Origin: Roseomonas sp. CECT 9278
GTDB taxonomy: Bacteria; Pseudomonadota; Alphaproteobacteria; Acetobacterales; Acetobacteraceae
Length of the DNA: 51,687 nucleotides
Assembly: GCF_918698155.1 (NCBI RefSeq)
Contig: NZ_CAKKLX010000035.1
Coordinates: forward strand, 1-51,687
Direction of reading: 5' to 3'
In this document: positions 17,805-26,757 of the stretch, piece after piece
Position numbering within the stretch: position 1 is the first letter of the stretch
How the letters are laid out: every line of letters starts with the position of its first letter
The notes under the pieces: model-generated
Databases searched by the model: none
What the model saw: the letters and a program-made list of their open reading frames with translations, nothing else
Told to the model about the DNA's origin: nothing
Made by a program: the position numbers and the translations under genes

Positions 17805-18299
17805 ATGCCGCATGACGGCCACGACCACGCCGCCATCCCCGAGGATGGCTGGAAGCACAGCGGCGTCCGGGTGATCCCGGGCGACAACCTCGATACCAAC
17901 ACCGCGCAGACGCCGGGGATGAACCGCGCCGCCGCCATCAACGCCGCGCGGGTCGGCGCGCAGAAGATCTGGGCGGGCACCGTGCATATCCATGCCGATG
18001 CCAAGACCGGCGCGCATCACCACGGGCACCTCGAAAGCGTGATCTATGTGGTGAAGGGCCGCGCGCGGATGCGCTGGGGCGAGAAGCTGGAATTCGTGGC
18101 GGAGGCCGGGCCCGGCGACTTCATCTACGTCCCGCCCTATGTGCCGCACCAGGAGATCAACGCCTCGGCGCACGAGACGCTGGAATGCGTGCTGGTGCGC
18201 TCCGACAACGAGGCGGTGGCGATCAACATCGACATCGAGCCGGCCGAGAAGCCCGAGACGGTGCTCTGGATCGACCCGATCCACCGCGCGCCGGGCTGA
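17805..18299 (+). CDS. Cupin domain protein
   Basis: A 164-aa single-domain cupin. Motif 1 is GAHHHGHLESVIYVVKG (about residues 69-85), with clustered His and Glu77 as metal ligands. Motif 2 is GDFIYVPPYVPHQEIN, with His115 as the fourth ligand. The N-terminal MPHDGHDH adds more His residues. ATG 17805 follows a GGAG ribosome binding site. Cupins of this type include dioxygenases, isomerases and sensors, so no reaction is assigned. The next gene begins 73 bp downstream. Confidence 0.85.
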   Translation: MPHDGHDHAAIPEDGWKHSGVRVIPGDNLDTNTAQTPGMNRAAAINAARVGAQKIWAGTVHIHADAKTGAHHHGHLESVIYVVKGRARMRWGEKLEFVAEAGPGDFIYVPPYVPHQEINASAHETLECVLVRSDNEAVAINIDIEPAEKPETVLWIDPIHRAPG

Positions 18300-18372
18300 C
18301 CGGGCGGGGCGCTCCATTGCGCGCGGCGCGGCCGCGGGGAAGACTGGCCGCCCTGCCCGGGAGGCCTTCGAC

Positions 18373-19872
18373 ATGCGCATCCTCGCCACGCTGCTGGCCC
18401 TTGCCTGCCTTGCCGCGCCCGCCGGGGCGCAGCACCTCCGGATCGGCCTGACCTCCGACCCCGATGTGCTGGACCCGACGCTGTCGCGCACGGTGGCCGG
18501 CCGCCAGGTCTTCGCCGCGATGTGCGACAAGCTGGTCGACATCAACGAGCGGCTGGAGATCGTCCCGCAGCTCGCCACCGCCTGGCGCTGGGAACAGGAC
18601 GGCCGCGCGCTGGTCTTCACGCTGCGCGACGGCGTGCGCTTCCATGACGGCGAGGCGCTGACCGGCGAGGCCGCGGCGATCGGCCTGCGCCGCCATCTCG
18701 AAACACCGGGGTCCACCCGCCGCGCCGAGATGGGCCCGGTCACCGAGGTGGTCGCGACCGGCCCCTTGGAAGTCACCTTGCGCCTGTCCGAACCCTTCGC
18801 GCCGCTGCTGGCCGCGCTGTCCGACCGCGCCGGCATGCTGGTCTCGCCACGCCAGGCGCGCGTGACGGGCGCGGATTTCCAGCGCGAGCCCGCCTGCGCC
18901 GGCCCGTTCCGCCTGACGCGCCGCATCGCGCAGGACCGAATGGAGCTCGAACGCTTCGACGGCTATTGGGACCGCGCCAATATCCATGTCGAGCGCGTCA
19001 CCTATCGCCCGATCACCGATGCGACGGTGCGCCTGGCCAATCTGCGCGCCGGCGCGCTCGAGGTCATCGAGCGCGTGAGCCCGTCGGATGTCGGCGACGT
19101 GCGGCGCGACCAGCGGGTGCGACTGCACCAGGGGCCGTCGCTGGCGACCTTCTACATCGCCATCAACGTCGCGAACGGGCCGCGCGCGCAGACGCCGCTC
19201 GGCCAGGATGCCCGCGTGCGGGAGGCGCTGGAGCGCAGTATCGACCGCCAGGCGCTGGTCAACGTGGCCTTCGAGGGGTTGTGGGTGCCGGCCAACCAGG
19301 CAGTGCCGGCGGACCACCCCTTCTATGCGCGGTCGGTGCCGATGCCCACGCGCGACGTGGCGCGCGCCCGCGCCCTGCTGCGCGAAGCGGGCCACCAGCG
19401 CGTGCGCATCCGCCTGTCGGTGCCCAATACCACCGACTACCAGCAATCCTCCGAGGTCATCCAGGCCATGGCGGCTGAGGCCGGCATCGACATCGACATC
19501 CAGCAGGTCGAGACGGCGACGCTGCTCAACCAATGGAGCGTCGGCGATTTCGAGGCGCTGATGATCCAGTGGTCGGGGCGCGTCGACCTCGATGGCAACA
19601 TCTTCGCCTTCACCACCTGCAACGTGCCGCTGAATGGCGGGAAATACTGCAACCCGCAGGTCGATGCGGCGCTGACGCAAGCGCGGCGCAGCGTGGACCC
19701 GGCGGTGCGCGCGGGTGCGTATGACCGCGCGGCGCGGATCTACCTGGCGGAGCGGCCCTACATCAACCTGTGGCAGCCCCTCACGCTGCATGGCGCGCTG
19801 GCCTCGGTCCAGGGCTTGCGCGTGGTGCCCGATGGCCTCATTCGCCTGCAGGGATTGCGGGGAGGACGTTGA
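18373..19872 (+). CDS. ABC transporter substrate-binding protein, peptide/nickel type (SBP family 5)
   Basis: A 499-aa periplasmic binding protein with an 18-aa Sec signal (MRILATLLALACLAAPAGA). The family 5 pattern is clear: LTSDPDVLDPTLSRTVAG, the LATAWRWEQDGRALVFTLRDGVRFHDGE block that marks the family, and PFRLTRR...LERFDGYWDR. The ligand is probably a peptide or a small amide. No permease or ATPase genes follow; instead come a quinone-oxidoreductase-like gene 1 bp later and an amidohydrolase. These suggest uptake and breakdown of an N-acyl or D-amino compound, which is inference. Confidence 0.9.
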   Translation: MRILATLLALACLAAPAGAQHLRIGLTSDPDVLDPTLSRTVAGRQVFAAMCDKLVDINERLEIVPQLATAWRWEQDGRALVFTLRDGVRFHDGEALTGEAAAIGLRRHLETPGSTRRAEMGPVTEVVATGPLEVTLRLSEPFAPLLAALSDRAGMLVSPRQARVTGADFQREPACAGPFRLTRRIAQDRMELERFDGYWDRANIHVERVTYRPITDATVRLANLRAGALEVIERVSPSDVGDVRRDQRVRLHQGPSLATFYIAINVANGPRAQTPLGQDARVREALERSIDRQALVNVAFEGLWVPANQAVPADHPFYARSVPMPTRDVARARALLREAGHQRVRIRLSVPNTTDYQQSSEVIQAMAAEAGIDIDIQQVETATLLNQWSVGDFEALMIQWSGRVDLDGNIFAFTTCNVPLNGGKYCNPQVDAALTQARRSVDPAVRAGAYDRAARIYLAERPYINLWQPLTLHGALASVQGLRVVPDGLIRLQGLRGGR

Positions 19873-19873
19873 G

Positions 19874-20857
19874 ATGAGCGGCACGATGCGCGCGGCGATG
19901 GTCACGGCGGATGGCGTGAAGGTGCAGGAGGCCCCGCGCCCCGCGCCGGGGCCCGAGGAGGTGCTGGTGCGCGTGCGCGCCGCCACGCTGAACCGCGCGG
20001 ACCTGGGTGTCGCGGCGGGCGGATCGCATGGCGCGATGGGCGGCGCGGGGACCATCCTCGGCCTTGATTTCGCCGGCGAGGTGGCGGCGGTGGGCAGCGC
20101 GGTGACCGGCGTGAAGCCGGGCGACCGCGTGACGTGCTCCGGCGCGGGCGGCTATGCCGAATACGCGATCGCCGACATGGCGCGGGTGCAGCCCGTGCCC
20201 GATCGCAACATGTCGTGGGAGGAAGCGGCGACGCTGCCGGTCGCGCTCGCCACCATGCACGACGCCATCGTGATGAACGGCCGCCTGGCCAAGGGCGATA
20301 GCGTGATGATCCTCGGCGCGTCGTCGGGCGTCGGCATCATGGGGATGCAGATCGCGAAGTTCATGGGGGCGTCGCTGGTGGTCGGCACCTCGACCGATGC
20401 GGCGCGGCGCGCGCGGCTGAAGGAATTCGGCGCGGATGTCGCGGTGAACACGCGCGACGCGGATTGGGCGGACCAGGTGCTGGCCGCGACCGGCGGCAAG
20501 GGCGTGAACCTGGTGGTCGACCAGGTGAGCGCGGCGACGATCAATGCGGCGATGCGCTGCACCGCCATCCTGGGGCGCATCGTCAATGTCGGGCGGCTGG
20601 GCGGCGCAAAGGGCGAATTCGACTTCGACCTGCATGCGACGCGGCGCATCGCCTATATCGGCGTGACGCACCGCACGCGGTCGCGCGAGGAGATCCGCGC
20701 CGAATACGCCGCCATGCGCCGAGACCTGTGGGAGGCGGTGGAACAGGGGCGGTTCTCGATCCCGATCGACCGCGCCTTCCCGCTCGACCAGGTGGCCGAG
20801 GCGCTGGCCCACATGAAGGCCAACCGCCACTTCGGCAAGATCGTGCTGTCGGTTTGA
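19874..20857 (+). CDS. Zinc-independent MDR oxidoreductase (quinone oxidoreductase-like)
   Basis: A 327-aa medium-chain dehydrogenase/reductase. The N-terminal catalytic domain has LGLDFAGEVAAVGSAV, and the Rossmann part has ILGASSGVGIMGMQIAKFMGA. The structural and catalytic zinc Cys/His residues of alcohol dehydrogenases are absent, which fits the NADPH:quinone reductase/enoyl reductase branch. The start at ATG 19874 overlaps nothing and follows the SBP stop by 1 bp, with GGAGG in the end of that gene as ribosome binding site. A longer upstream frame inside the SBP gene is rejected. Confidence 0.88.
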   Translation: MSGTMRAAMVTADGVKVQEAPRPAPGPEEVLVRVRAATLNRADLGVAAGGSHGAMGGAGTILGLDFAGEVAAVGSAVTGVKPGDRVTCSGAGGYAEYAIADMARVQPVPDRNMSWEEAATLPVALATMHDAIVMNGRLAKGDSVMILGASSGVGIMGMQIAKFMGASLVVGTSTDAARRARLKEFGADVAVNTRDADWADQVLAATGGKGVNLVVDQVSAATINAAMRCTAILGRIVNVGRLGGAKGEFDFDLHATRRIAYIGVTHRTRSREEIRAEYAAMRRDLWEAVEQGRFSIPIDRAFPLDQVAEALAHMKANRHFGKIVLSV

Positions 20858-20869
20858 GGGAGGCGCGCC

Positions 20870-22573
20870 ATGCATGACCTGGTGATCCGCGCAGGCACGG
20901 TGGTGGACGGCACCGGCGCACCGCCCTTCGAGGCCGATGTCGCCGTGCAGGGCGGGCGCATCGTCGCGGTCGGGCGCGTCGCGGATCGCGGCGCCGAGGA
21001 GATCGACGCCAAGGGCCTGCTGGTCACGCCCGGCTTCGTCGATATCCACACGCATTACGACGCGCAGGCGACCTGGAGTTCGCAGTTGCTGTCGTCGTCG
21101 ATCAACGGCGTCACCACCGCGCTGATCGGCAATTGCGGCGTGGGCTTCGCGCCCTGCCGGCCGGACCGGCGCGACATGCTGGTGAAGCTGATGGAGGGCG
21201 TCGAGGACCTGCCCGAAGTCGTGCTGACCGAGGGCCTGCCCTGGAACTGGGAGAGCTTCCCCGAATACCTCGATGCCCTGGCGGCGCGGCGCTACGACAC
21301 CGACATCGCCGCGATGGTCACCCATGCCCCGCTGCGCGTGCACGTGATGGGCGAACGCGCCGAAGCCCATGCCGAAGCCACGCCCGCCGAATGCGCGGAG
21401 ATGGCGCGGCTCGCCGCGGAAGGGCTGGCGGCCGGTGCGGTCGGGATTTCCACGTCGCGCGCGCTGGCGCATCGCACGCTGGATGGGCGGCATATCCCCA
21501 CGCTCGGCGCGCCGGAGGCCGAGCTGGAAGCCCTGGCCGGCGCGCTGCGCGCCCATGGCAGCGGCTGGCTGCAGGTGATCTCGGATTTCGACGATCCGGC
21601 CGAGGAGGAATTCGCGCGGCTGCGCCGCGTGGCCGCGGTGGCGGGGCGACCGCTGACCTTCTCCCTGTTGCAGCGGGAGTCGAAGCCGCGCTTCTGGCGC
21701 TGGCTGCTCGACCGCGTGGACGAGGCGAATGCCGCCGGCGTGACGATGCTGGGCCAGGTGATGGGCCGCCCGGTCGGGCTGATGTTCGGCTTCGAACTGT
21801 CGCAGCATCCCTTCCTGACGCGACCGTCCTTCCGCGAAGTGGCTGACCTGCCGCTGCCCGCGCGCATCGCAGCACTTCGCGACCCGGCGCGGCGCGCCCG
21901 CATCCTGGCGGAAGCGACCGACGACCCGGCGTTGAAGGCGCGACTGAACAACTGGGACAAGATCTTCCCGCTGAACGACCCGCCGGACTACGAGCCGCCG
22001 CCGGAGCGCTCCGTCGCCGCCATGGCCGCGGTGCGTGGCATGACGGCCGAGGCGCTGTGCTACGACCTGATGCTGGAACGCGATGGCCGCGCCATCCTCA
22101 ACCGCCCGCTGCTGAACTACGCCGATGGCGACCTGGCGGCGATCCGCGAGATGATGACGCATCCGCACACGCTGATGGGGTTGGGCGATGGCGGCGCGCA
22201 TGTCGGCTACATCTGCGATGCGTCCTGCATGACGCATATGCTGGTGCATTGGGCGCGCGACCGGGTGCGCGGGCCGAAGCTGCCGGTCGAGCAGGCGGTG
22301 AAGCGGATCAGCCGCGACAATGCCGCAGCGATGGGGCTGATGGATCGCGGCGTGATCGCGGCCGGGCGCAAGGCGGACATCAACGTCATCGACTTCGCGC
22401 GGCTGCGCATGAAGGCGCCGGAGATGCGCTACGACCTGCCCGCCGGCGGCAAGCGGCTGGTGCAGGAGGCCGAGGGCTATGTCGCGACGGTGCTGTCGGG
22501 TGCGGCGACGTATCGCGAGGGCCAGGCGACCGGCGCCCTGCCCGGCCGCCTGGTGCGGGGCGCGCGCGCATAG
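20870..22573 (+). CDS. N-acyl-D-amino-acid deacylase-like amidohydrolase
   Basis: A 567-aa member of the D-aminoacylase/D-hydantoinase superfamily. The N-terminal beta-sandwich begins [16 protein letters not shown]. The metal motif DIHTHYDAQ gives His60 and His62. NCGVGFAPC holds the Cys typical of zinc D-aminoacylases, and [15 protein letters not shown] carries the late Asp/His residues. It ends with the usual small domain ([14 protein letters not shown]). It lies 12 bp after the oxidoreductase gene, in one run with the SBP. The stop codon TAG abuts repeat copy 2. Confidence 0.87.
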   Translation: MHDLVIRAGTVVDGTGAPPFEADVAVQGGRIVAVGRVADRGAEEIDAKGLLVTPGFVDIHTHYDAQATWSSQLLSSSINGVTTALIGNCGVGFAPCRPDRRDMLVKLMEGVEDLPEVVLTEGLPWNWESFPEYLDALAARRYDTDIAAMVTHAPLRVHVMGERAEAHAEATPAECAEMARLAAEGLAAGAVGISTSRALAHRTLDGRHIPTLGAPEAELEALAGALRAHGSGWLQVISDFDDPAEEEFARLRRVAAVAGRPLTFSLLQRESKPRFWRWLLDRVDEANAAGVTMLGQVMGRPVGLMFGFELSQHPFLTRPSFREVADLPLPARIAALRDPARRARILAEATDDPALKARLNNWDKIFPLNDPPDYEPPPERSVAAMAAVRGMTAEALCYDLMLERDGRAILNRPLLNYADGDLAAIREMMTHPHTLMGLGDGGAHVGYICDASCMTHMLVHWARDRVRGPKLPVEQAVKRISRDNAAAMGLMDRGVIAAGRKADINVIDFARLRMKAPEMRYDLPAGGKRLVQEAEGYVATVLSGAATYREGQATGALPGRLVRGARA

Positions 22574-22574
22574 C

Positions 22575-22673
22575 GCAGATCGCGTTCAGATGGAATCATC
22601 TGAACGCGTGAAGATGCTCTGAAAGCAACAGGCTAGAGCCTGCGACGTGAGCGCGAGCGAACGCAGCATGCTC
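22575..22673 (-). repeat. Dispersed ~100-bp palindromic repeat, copy 2 (inverted)
   Basis: The reverse complement reads GAGCATGCTGCG ... GCAGGCTCTAG ... GCGATCTGC, almost identical to copy 1. It has the same perfect hairpin (CGCGTTCAGAT and ATCTGAACGCG, 6-nt loop). It fills the whole 99-bp gap between two convergent genes and touches the stop codons on both sides, so it is placed where a bidirectional transcription stop would be expected. Confidence 0.85.
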
Positions 22674-23473
22674 TAGGACCAGACCTCCTCAGGCGTCAGG
22701 GGCTGCGCGACCAGCCCCTGCTCCGCGCAGAACCGCCCGGCCAGCGCGATGGCCGGCGCCAGCGCCTCGCGCGGCGTCAGTGATGCGGCGAACACCTGCC
22801 GCAGCCCGTCCATCACCGCCGCATCGCGCGCCAGTTCCGATTTCACCACCACCAGGTGGTTCACCGGCTTGAAGCCGTAGCGCGCCTGGAAGTCGCGGCC
22901 GGCCTGCGCGGGGTCCGGGAAGACCGTCCGCATGCCGGCCGGCACCTCGAAGCCGAAGATCGCGGCATCCAGCGCGCCGCCGCGCAGCATGGTCGCGATG
23001 TCGCTGCCAGGCGCGGCGCGCGTCACGAAGGGCGGGTCGCGGAAGGTCGGCACATGCGCGTCCTCGAAGGTCGTCCAGGCGATCGAATCGGGCGGCACGC
23101 CGTGGCTGTCGGCCAGCACGCCGCGCAGCCACATCCCGGTCGTCTGGCTATACGCGCGCACGCCGACGCGCTTGCCCTTCAGGTCGGCCGGCCCGCGGAT
23201 CGGGCTGTCCTGCGGGCAGACCAGCGCGCCTTCCTGGTAGCGGGCGGCCATCACCACGGGCAGCAGGGTGATGGGGATGCCGGCCGCCTTCGCCATCAGG
23301 AAGGTGGCGATGGCCATTTCGCTGACATCGAAGCGCCGTTCCCGCACCATCGGCGCGAAGGCCATGTTGATCGGGCTGACGGCGACGCGGTCGAGGCGCA
23401 CCGCATCGCTGCCGGGCAGGTCGGCGGTGTGCGGATAGGCGCCGATCGCAGCGGTTAGGAGGCGCGGGCTCAT
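22673..23473 (-). CDS. PhtD-like / NMT1-like substrate-binding-fold protein without signal peptide
   Basis: A 266-aa protein with the periplasmic-binding-protein fold seen in 4,5-dihydroxyphthalate decarboxylase homologues: REFDVSEMA-like segment RRFDVSEMAIATFL, then ADLKGKRVGVRAYSQTTGMWLRGVL. There is no signal peptide, so it is probably cytoplasmic, like the enzyme. It overlaps the alpha/beta hydrolase gene by 4 bp and is last in a trio with a galB-like gene. This context fits aromatic-acid catabolism. Enzyme or binding role is unresolved. Its stop codon TAG lies at the edge of repeat copy 2. Confidence 0.75.
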   Translation of the reverse strand: MSPRLLTAAIGAYPHTADLPGSDAVRLDRVAVSPINMAFAPMVRERRFDVSEMAIATFLMAKAAGIPITLLPVVMAARYQEGALVCPQDSPIRGPADLKGKRVGVRAYSQTTGMWLRGVLADSHGVPPDSIAWTTFEDAHVPTFRDPPFVTRAAPGSDIATMLRGGALDAAIFGFEVPAGMRTVFPDPAQAGRDFQARYGFKPVNHLVVVKSELARDAAVMDGLRQVFAASLTPREALAPAIALAGRFCAEQGLVAQPLTPEEVWS

Positions 23474-24306
23474 GCGCCGACCTCGGCGAAGAAGGCATCG
23501 ACCTTCGCGTTGAAGGCGACGGCGTGTTCAAAATGGCCGGAATGCCCGGCGCGCGGCAGCGGCGAGACGCGCGCGCCGGGGATGTCCGGTGCCATGCCGG
23601 CAGGTGCGAAGGGCGGGATCACCACGTCCTCCTCGCTGGGGACGAACATCAGCGGCGTGTTCGCCGCGGCGAAGGCAGCCGGCGGGCGGCTGCGCGCGGC
23701 GTGCAATTTCGCACGCAGCGCCTCGCGGTCGAAGCCCTGCGTCAGCCCGTAGATGTGCTGATAGAGCTGCGCCAGCGCCGGCTGTTCTTCCGCCATGCGC
23801 GCACCCGAGGCCGGCAGCATGTTGCGCGCCAGAAGGTCGGTGCGCGCCTCGGCGCTGGCCTTGCTCCAGGGCGCCAGCTGCGCGCGTTCCGGCTCGCGCA
23901 TCTGGCGAGGATCGAGCGAGCCCGTCGTCGCCGCCAGCACCAGTGCCTTTACCCGCCCTGGCCGCAGCAGCGCGTATTCCACGCCCGACCAGCCACCCAT
24001 CGACTGACACACCATGCGGATGTCGCCGAGCCCGAGCTCGTCGACCAGCGCCGCGACGTCGCCAGCATATTCCGCCGGGTCGGGCCCGCTGGCCGGCGCG
24101 GTGGAGAGGAAGAAGCCGCGGTGCGAGAAGGTGACGCAGGTGTAGCGGGTGGCGAAATGCGCAACCTGCTGCCACCAGGAGAACAGGCAGCCGCCGAGGC
24201 CATGCGCGAAGACGATGGCCGGCCCCTGCCCCGTCACCTCGTAGCGGATTCGCGCATCCGGGCGGTCGATCCAGCCGGCGCGACGCGGCGGTGCGGCGAA
24301 GCTCAT
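23470..24306 (-). CDS. Alpha/beta hydrolase (enol-lactonase/MhpC-like)
   Basis: A 278-aa hydrolase. The oxyanion-hole strand IVFAHGLGG is at about residue 32. The nucleophile elbow VCQSMGGW has Cys instead of Gly at the first small position, with Ser as nucleophile. The Asp is in FVPSEEDVVIPP and the His in RAGHSGHFEH. Size and pattern fit PcaD/MhpC-type ring-fission-product hydrolases. It is coupled by 4-bp overlaps to both neighbours (galB-like upstream, PhtD-like downstream), so all three are co-expressed. The 1048-codon open frame covering this region and the opposite-strand GMC gene is an artefact. Confidence 0.82.
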   Translation of the reverse strand: MSFAAPPRRAGWIDRPDARIRYEVTGQGPAIVFAHGLGGCLFSWWQQVAHFATRYTCVTFSHRGFFLSTAPASGPDPAEYAGDVAALVDELGLGDIRMVCQSMGGWSGVEYALLRPGRVKALVLAATTGSLDPRQMREPERAQLAPWSKASAEARTDLLARNMLPASGARMAEEQPALAQLYQHIYGLTQGFDREALRAKLHAARSRPPAAFAAANTPLMFVPSEEDVVIPPFAPAGMAPDIPGARVSPLPRAGHSGHFEHAVAFNAKVDAFFAEVGA

Positions 24307-25019
24307 GCCAGGGTCTCGACGACATGCGGGAAGACCGACTGGTAGCCCTCGCCCCAGGTGATCGACTTGTCGGAATTGCGCGCCGCCTGCGCGCCACGCT
24401 GCTGCGCCACGCGGGTGTAGTATTCCCACAGGTGTTCCTGGCCGGCCATGCATTCGATGGCGGCGCGCTTCTGCGGCCAGGCGCTGCCGATATCCAGCAG
24501 CACATCGGGCTTCCAGCCGCATTGCTCGGGCTGGTGCGGTTCGAACAGGAAGACCGGCGGCGCGCCCAGCACCTTCTGGCCCGGATTGTGGCCATGCGCC
24601 TGGGCGGTGATGCGCGCGTGCTGCGCGAAGTCGGTCACGGCGGGATGGTCGCGGTTGTAGATGTCCTCCTTGCTGTGCGTCAGCACGAAGGCCGGGTGGA
24701 TGTCGCGATACACATCCACCAGGCGGAACAGCGAATCGTTGGTCAGCGTGATCGGATAGTCGCCCAGGTCCCAGAACTGGATGTCGTGGACGCCGAGCAC
24801 CGCGGCGGCCTTCTTCGCCTCGGCCTCGCGTTCGGCCTTCACGCGCTCCAGCGTCATGCCGGGCACGCGCCACAGCTTCGCGGATTCGCCGCGCTCGCCA
24901 TAGGACAGGCAGACCACCGTCACCTTCCAGCCCTTCGCGGCATGCAGCGCGATGGCGCCGCCGGCGCGCCAGACGAAATCGGCGGAATGGGCGGACACCA
25001 CCAGGGCGGTCTTGGACAT
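24303..25019 (-). CDS. galB: 4-oxalomesaconate hydratase-like PIG-L family protein
   Basis: A 238-aa protein of the PIG-L/LmbE metal-hydrolase fold. From memory it resembles Pseudomonas putida GalB throughout: ALVVSAHSADFVWRAGGAIA at the N-terminus (zinc motif AHSAD in place of AHPDD), LSYGERGESAKLWR, FEPHQPEQC and MAGQEHLWEYYTRVA. GalB hydrates 4-oxalomesaconate in gallate breakdown, a cytoplasmic step. ATG 25019 has GGAGGA 6 nt upstream. No gallate dioxygenase (galA), galD or aldolase (galC) lies in the window. It is divergent from the GMC oxidoreductase, with 100 bp between them. Confidence 0.75.
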   Translation of the reverse strand: MSKTALVVSAHSADFVWRAGGAIALHAAKGWKVTVVCLSYGERGESAKLWRVPGMTLERVKAEREAEAKKAAAVLGVHDIQFWDLGDYPITLTNDSLFRLVDVYRDIHPAFVLTHSKEDIYNRDHPAVTDFAQHARITAQAHGHNPGQKVLGAPPVFLFEPHQPEQCGWKPDVLLDIGSAWPQKRAAIECMAGQEHLWEYYTRVAQQRGAQAARNSDKSITWGEGYQSVFPHVVETLA

Positions 25020-25119
25020 GCGGTTCCTCCAACGGGACGTTCGGCGCGCAGTCTGGCGGCAGAGAACGCGCGCGCCTAGGCTGTGCGGACCGGAAACCGC
25101 ACGGAGCCGCCCGCCCGCC

Positions 25120-26757
25120 ATGGCCAGCACGCCCGACACCTTCGACTACGTCATTGTCGGCGCCGGCGCCGCCGGGTCCATCCTGGCCGCGCGGCTGACC
25201 GAGGACCCGGGTGTCACGGTCTGCGTGCTGGAGGCCGGGCCGCCCGACCGCAACTTCTTCATCCATCTGCCGGCCGGCTTCATCAAGACGCTGGTGGACC
25301 CGTCGGTCACCTGGCAGTTCAAGACCGCGCCGACCGAGCGCACCGGCGGGCGCGCCATCGCGACCACGCAGGGTCGGACGCTGGGCGGGTCGTCCTCGGT
25401 GAATGGCATGATCTACAATCGCGGCCAGCCGGACGACCTGAACAGCTGGGCGCAGCGCGGCAATCGCGGCTGGGGCTATGCCGATTGCCTGCCCTACTAC
25501 ATGCGGACGGAGAAGCGCGTGGGCGTGGGCCGCGACGACCGCCGCGGGCGCGACGGCGCGCTGCCGGTCACCGACATGGACTGGATCCATCCGCTGAGCG
25601 AGGCCTTCATCGAGGGCTGCGTCGGCGCCGGCATCCCGCGCGCGCCGGACTACAACAGCGGCGACCAGGCTGGCGTGGGGTATTTCCAGCGCGCCATCCA
25701 GGGCGGCTGGCGGGTCTCGGCGGCGCGTGCCTTCCTGCACCCGGCGATGGCACGCCCGGAGCTGGAGGTCCGCACCAATGCGCGCGCCTGCGGCATCGTC
25801 TTCGAGGGACGGCGCGCGGTCGGCGTGCGCTACCTGGCGGCGCGTGGCGCCACGCCCATCGAGGTGCGCGCGCGGCGCGAGGTGATCATCTCCGCCGGCA
25901 CGGCGAATACCGCGCGGCTGATGCAGGTCTCGGGCATCGGGCCGGCGGCCACGTTGGCGCGCATCGGCGTGCCGGTGTTCCACGAATTGCCGGTCGGCGA
26001 GAATTTCCGCGACCACTACGCGTCCCGAATCGTGATGCGTGCCAAGCCGGATACCGAGACGCTGAACCAGCTCGCCCGCGGCTTCGGCCTGGTGAAGCAG
26101 CTGGCGCGCTGGGCGACCGGCAAGCCGAACATCCTGGCCACCGCGCCATCGCATGTGCACCTGTTCTGGAAGTCCTTCGAGGGGCTGGACGAACCTGACC
26201 TGCAATGTGTGTTCACGCCCGGCTCCTATGCCGAGGGCAAGGTCTATGTGCTGGATGACTACCCGGGCTGCACCGCCGGTGCCTGGCAGCACCGCCCCGA
26301 CAGCATCGGCTGGGTGCGCGCGAAATCCGCCGATGTCTTCGACGACCCCGAGATCCAGCCCAACTACCTGAGCGACGAGAATGACCGCCGCGTGCATCTG
26401 GGCGGCATGCGCCTGATCCGCCGCCTGCTGCACACGCCGCAGATGATGCGCTTCCTCGAACGTGAGACGCTGCCCGGCCCGAACATCGAGCGCGACGATG
26501 AGCTGCTGGATTTCGCCTATCGCAACGGCAGCACGACCTATCACCTGATCGGCACCTGCCGGATGGGGCCGGAGACCGACACGAGTTCGGTGGTGAACGA
26601 CCGGCTGCAGGTGCATGGGCTGCAGGGGCTGCGCGTCGTGGATGCCTCGGTGATGCCGTCCATGCCCTCCGCGAACACCTATGCCACCACGATGATGATC
26701 GCGGAGAAGGCGGCCGACTTCATCCGCGGCCGCGAACCGCTGCCGGCGGCGGCGTGA
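25120..26757 (+). CDS. GMC family FAD oxidoreductase (choline dehydrogenase-like)
   Basis: A 545-aa flavoprotein that oxidises an alcohol. The FAD Rossmann motif is VIVGAGAAGS (residues 11-20). The GMC signature 1 region is GRTLGGSSSVNGMIYNRG, and signature 2 is the SAGTANTARLMQVSGIGP block. The C-terminal TYHLIGTCRMG and ANTYATTMMIAEKAA hold the catalytic His and the FAD-closing segment. The last four bases overlap the GTG start of crtC (GTGA), so translation of crtC depends on this gene. Its substrate could be a catabolic alcohol (the galB side) or a hydroxylated isoprenoid (the crtC side); the sequence does not decide. Confidence 0.9.
   Translation: MASTPDTFDYVIVGAGAAGSILAARLTEDPGVTVCVLEAGPPDRNFFIHLPAGFIKTLVDPSVTWQFKTAPTERTGGRAIATTQGRTLGGSSSVNGMIYNRGQPDDLNSWAQRGNRGWGYADCLPYYMRTEKRVGVGRDDRRGRDGALPVTDMDWIHPLSEAFIEGCVGAGIPRAPDYNSGDQAGVGYFQRAIQGGWRVSAARAFLHPAMARPELEVRTNARACGIVFEGRRAVGVRYLAARGATPIEVRARREVIISAGTANTARLMQVSGIGPAATLARIGVPVFHELPVGENFRDHYASRIVMRAKPDTETLNQLARGFGLVKQLARWATGKPNILATAPSHVHLFWKSFEGLDEPDLQCVFTPGSYAEGKVYVLDDYPGCTAGAWQHRPDSIGWVRAKSADVFDDPEIQPNYLSDENDRRVHLGGMRLIRRLLHTPQMMRFLERETLPGPNIERDDELLDFAYRNGSTTYHLIGTCRMGPETDTSSVVNDRLQVHGLQGLRVVDASVMPSMPSANTYATTMMIAEKAADFIRGREPLPAAA

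Noticed and set aside
19838..22249. An 803-codon minus-strand open frame opposite the oxidoreductase and amidohydrolase
   Set aside because: It is fully antisense to two genes with clear family motifs. Its own product is His/Arg/Gln-rich with no domain.
23470..26616. A 1048-codon minus-strand open frame
   Set aside because: It joins the real alpha/beta hydrolase (23470-24306) to antisense of the galB-like and GMC genes. The extension has only low-complexity Arg/Ala/His-rich sequence, typical of high-GC shadows.
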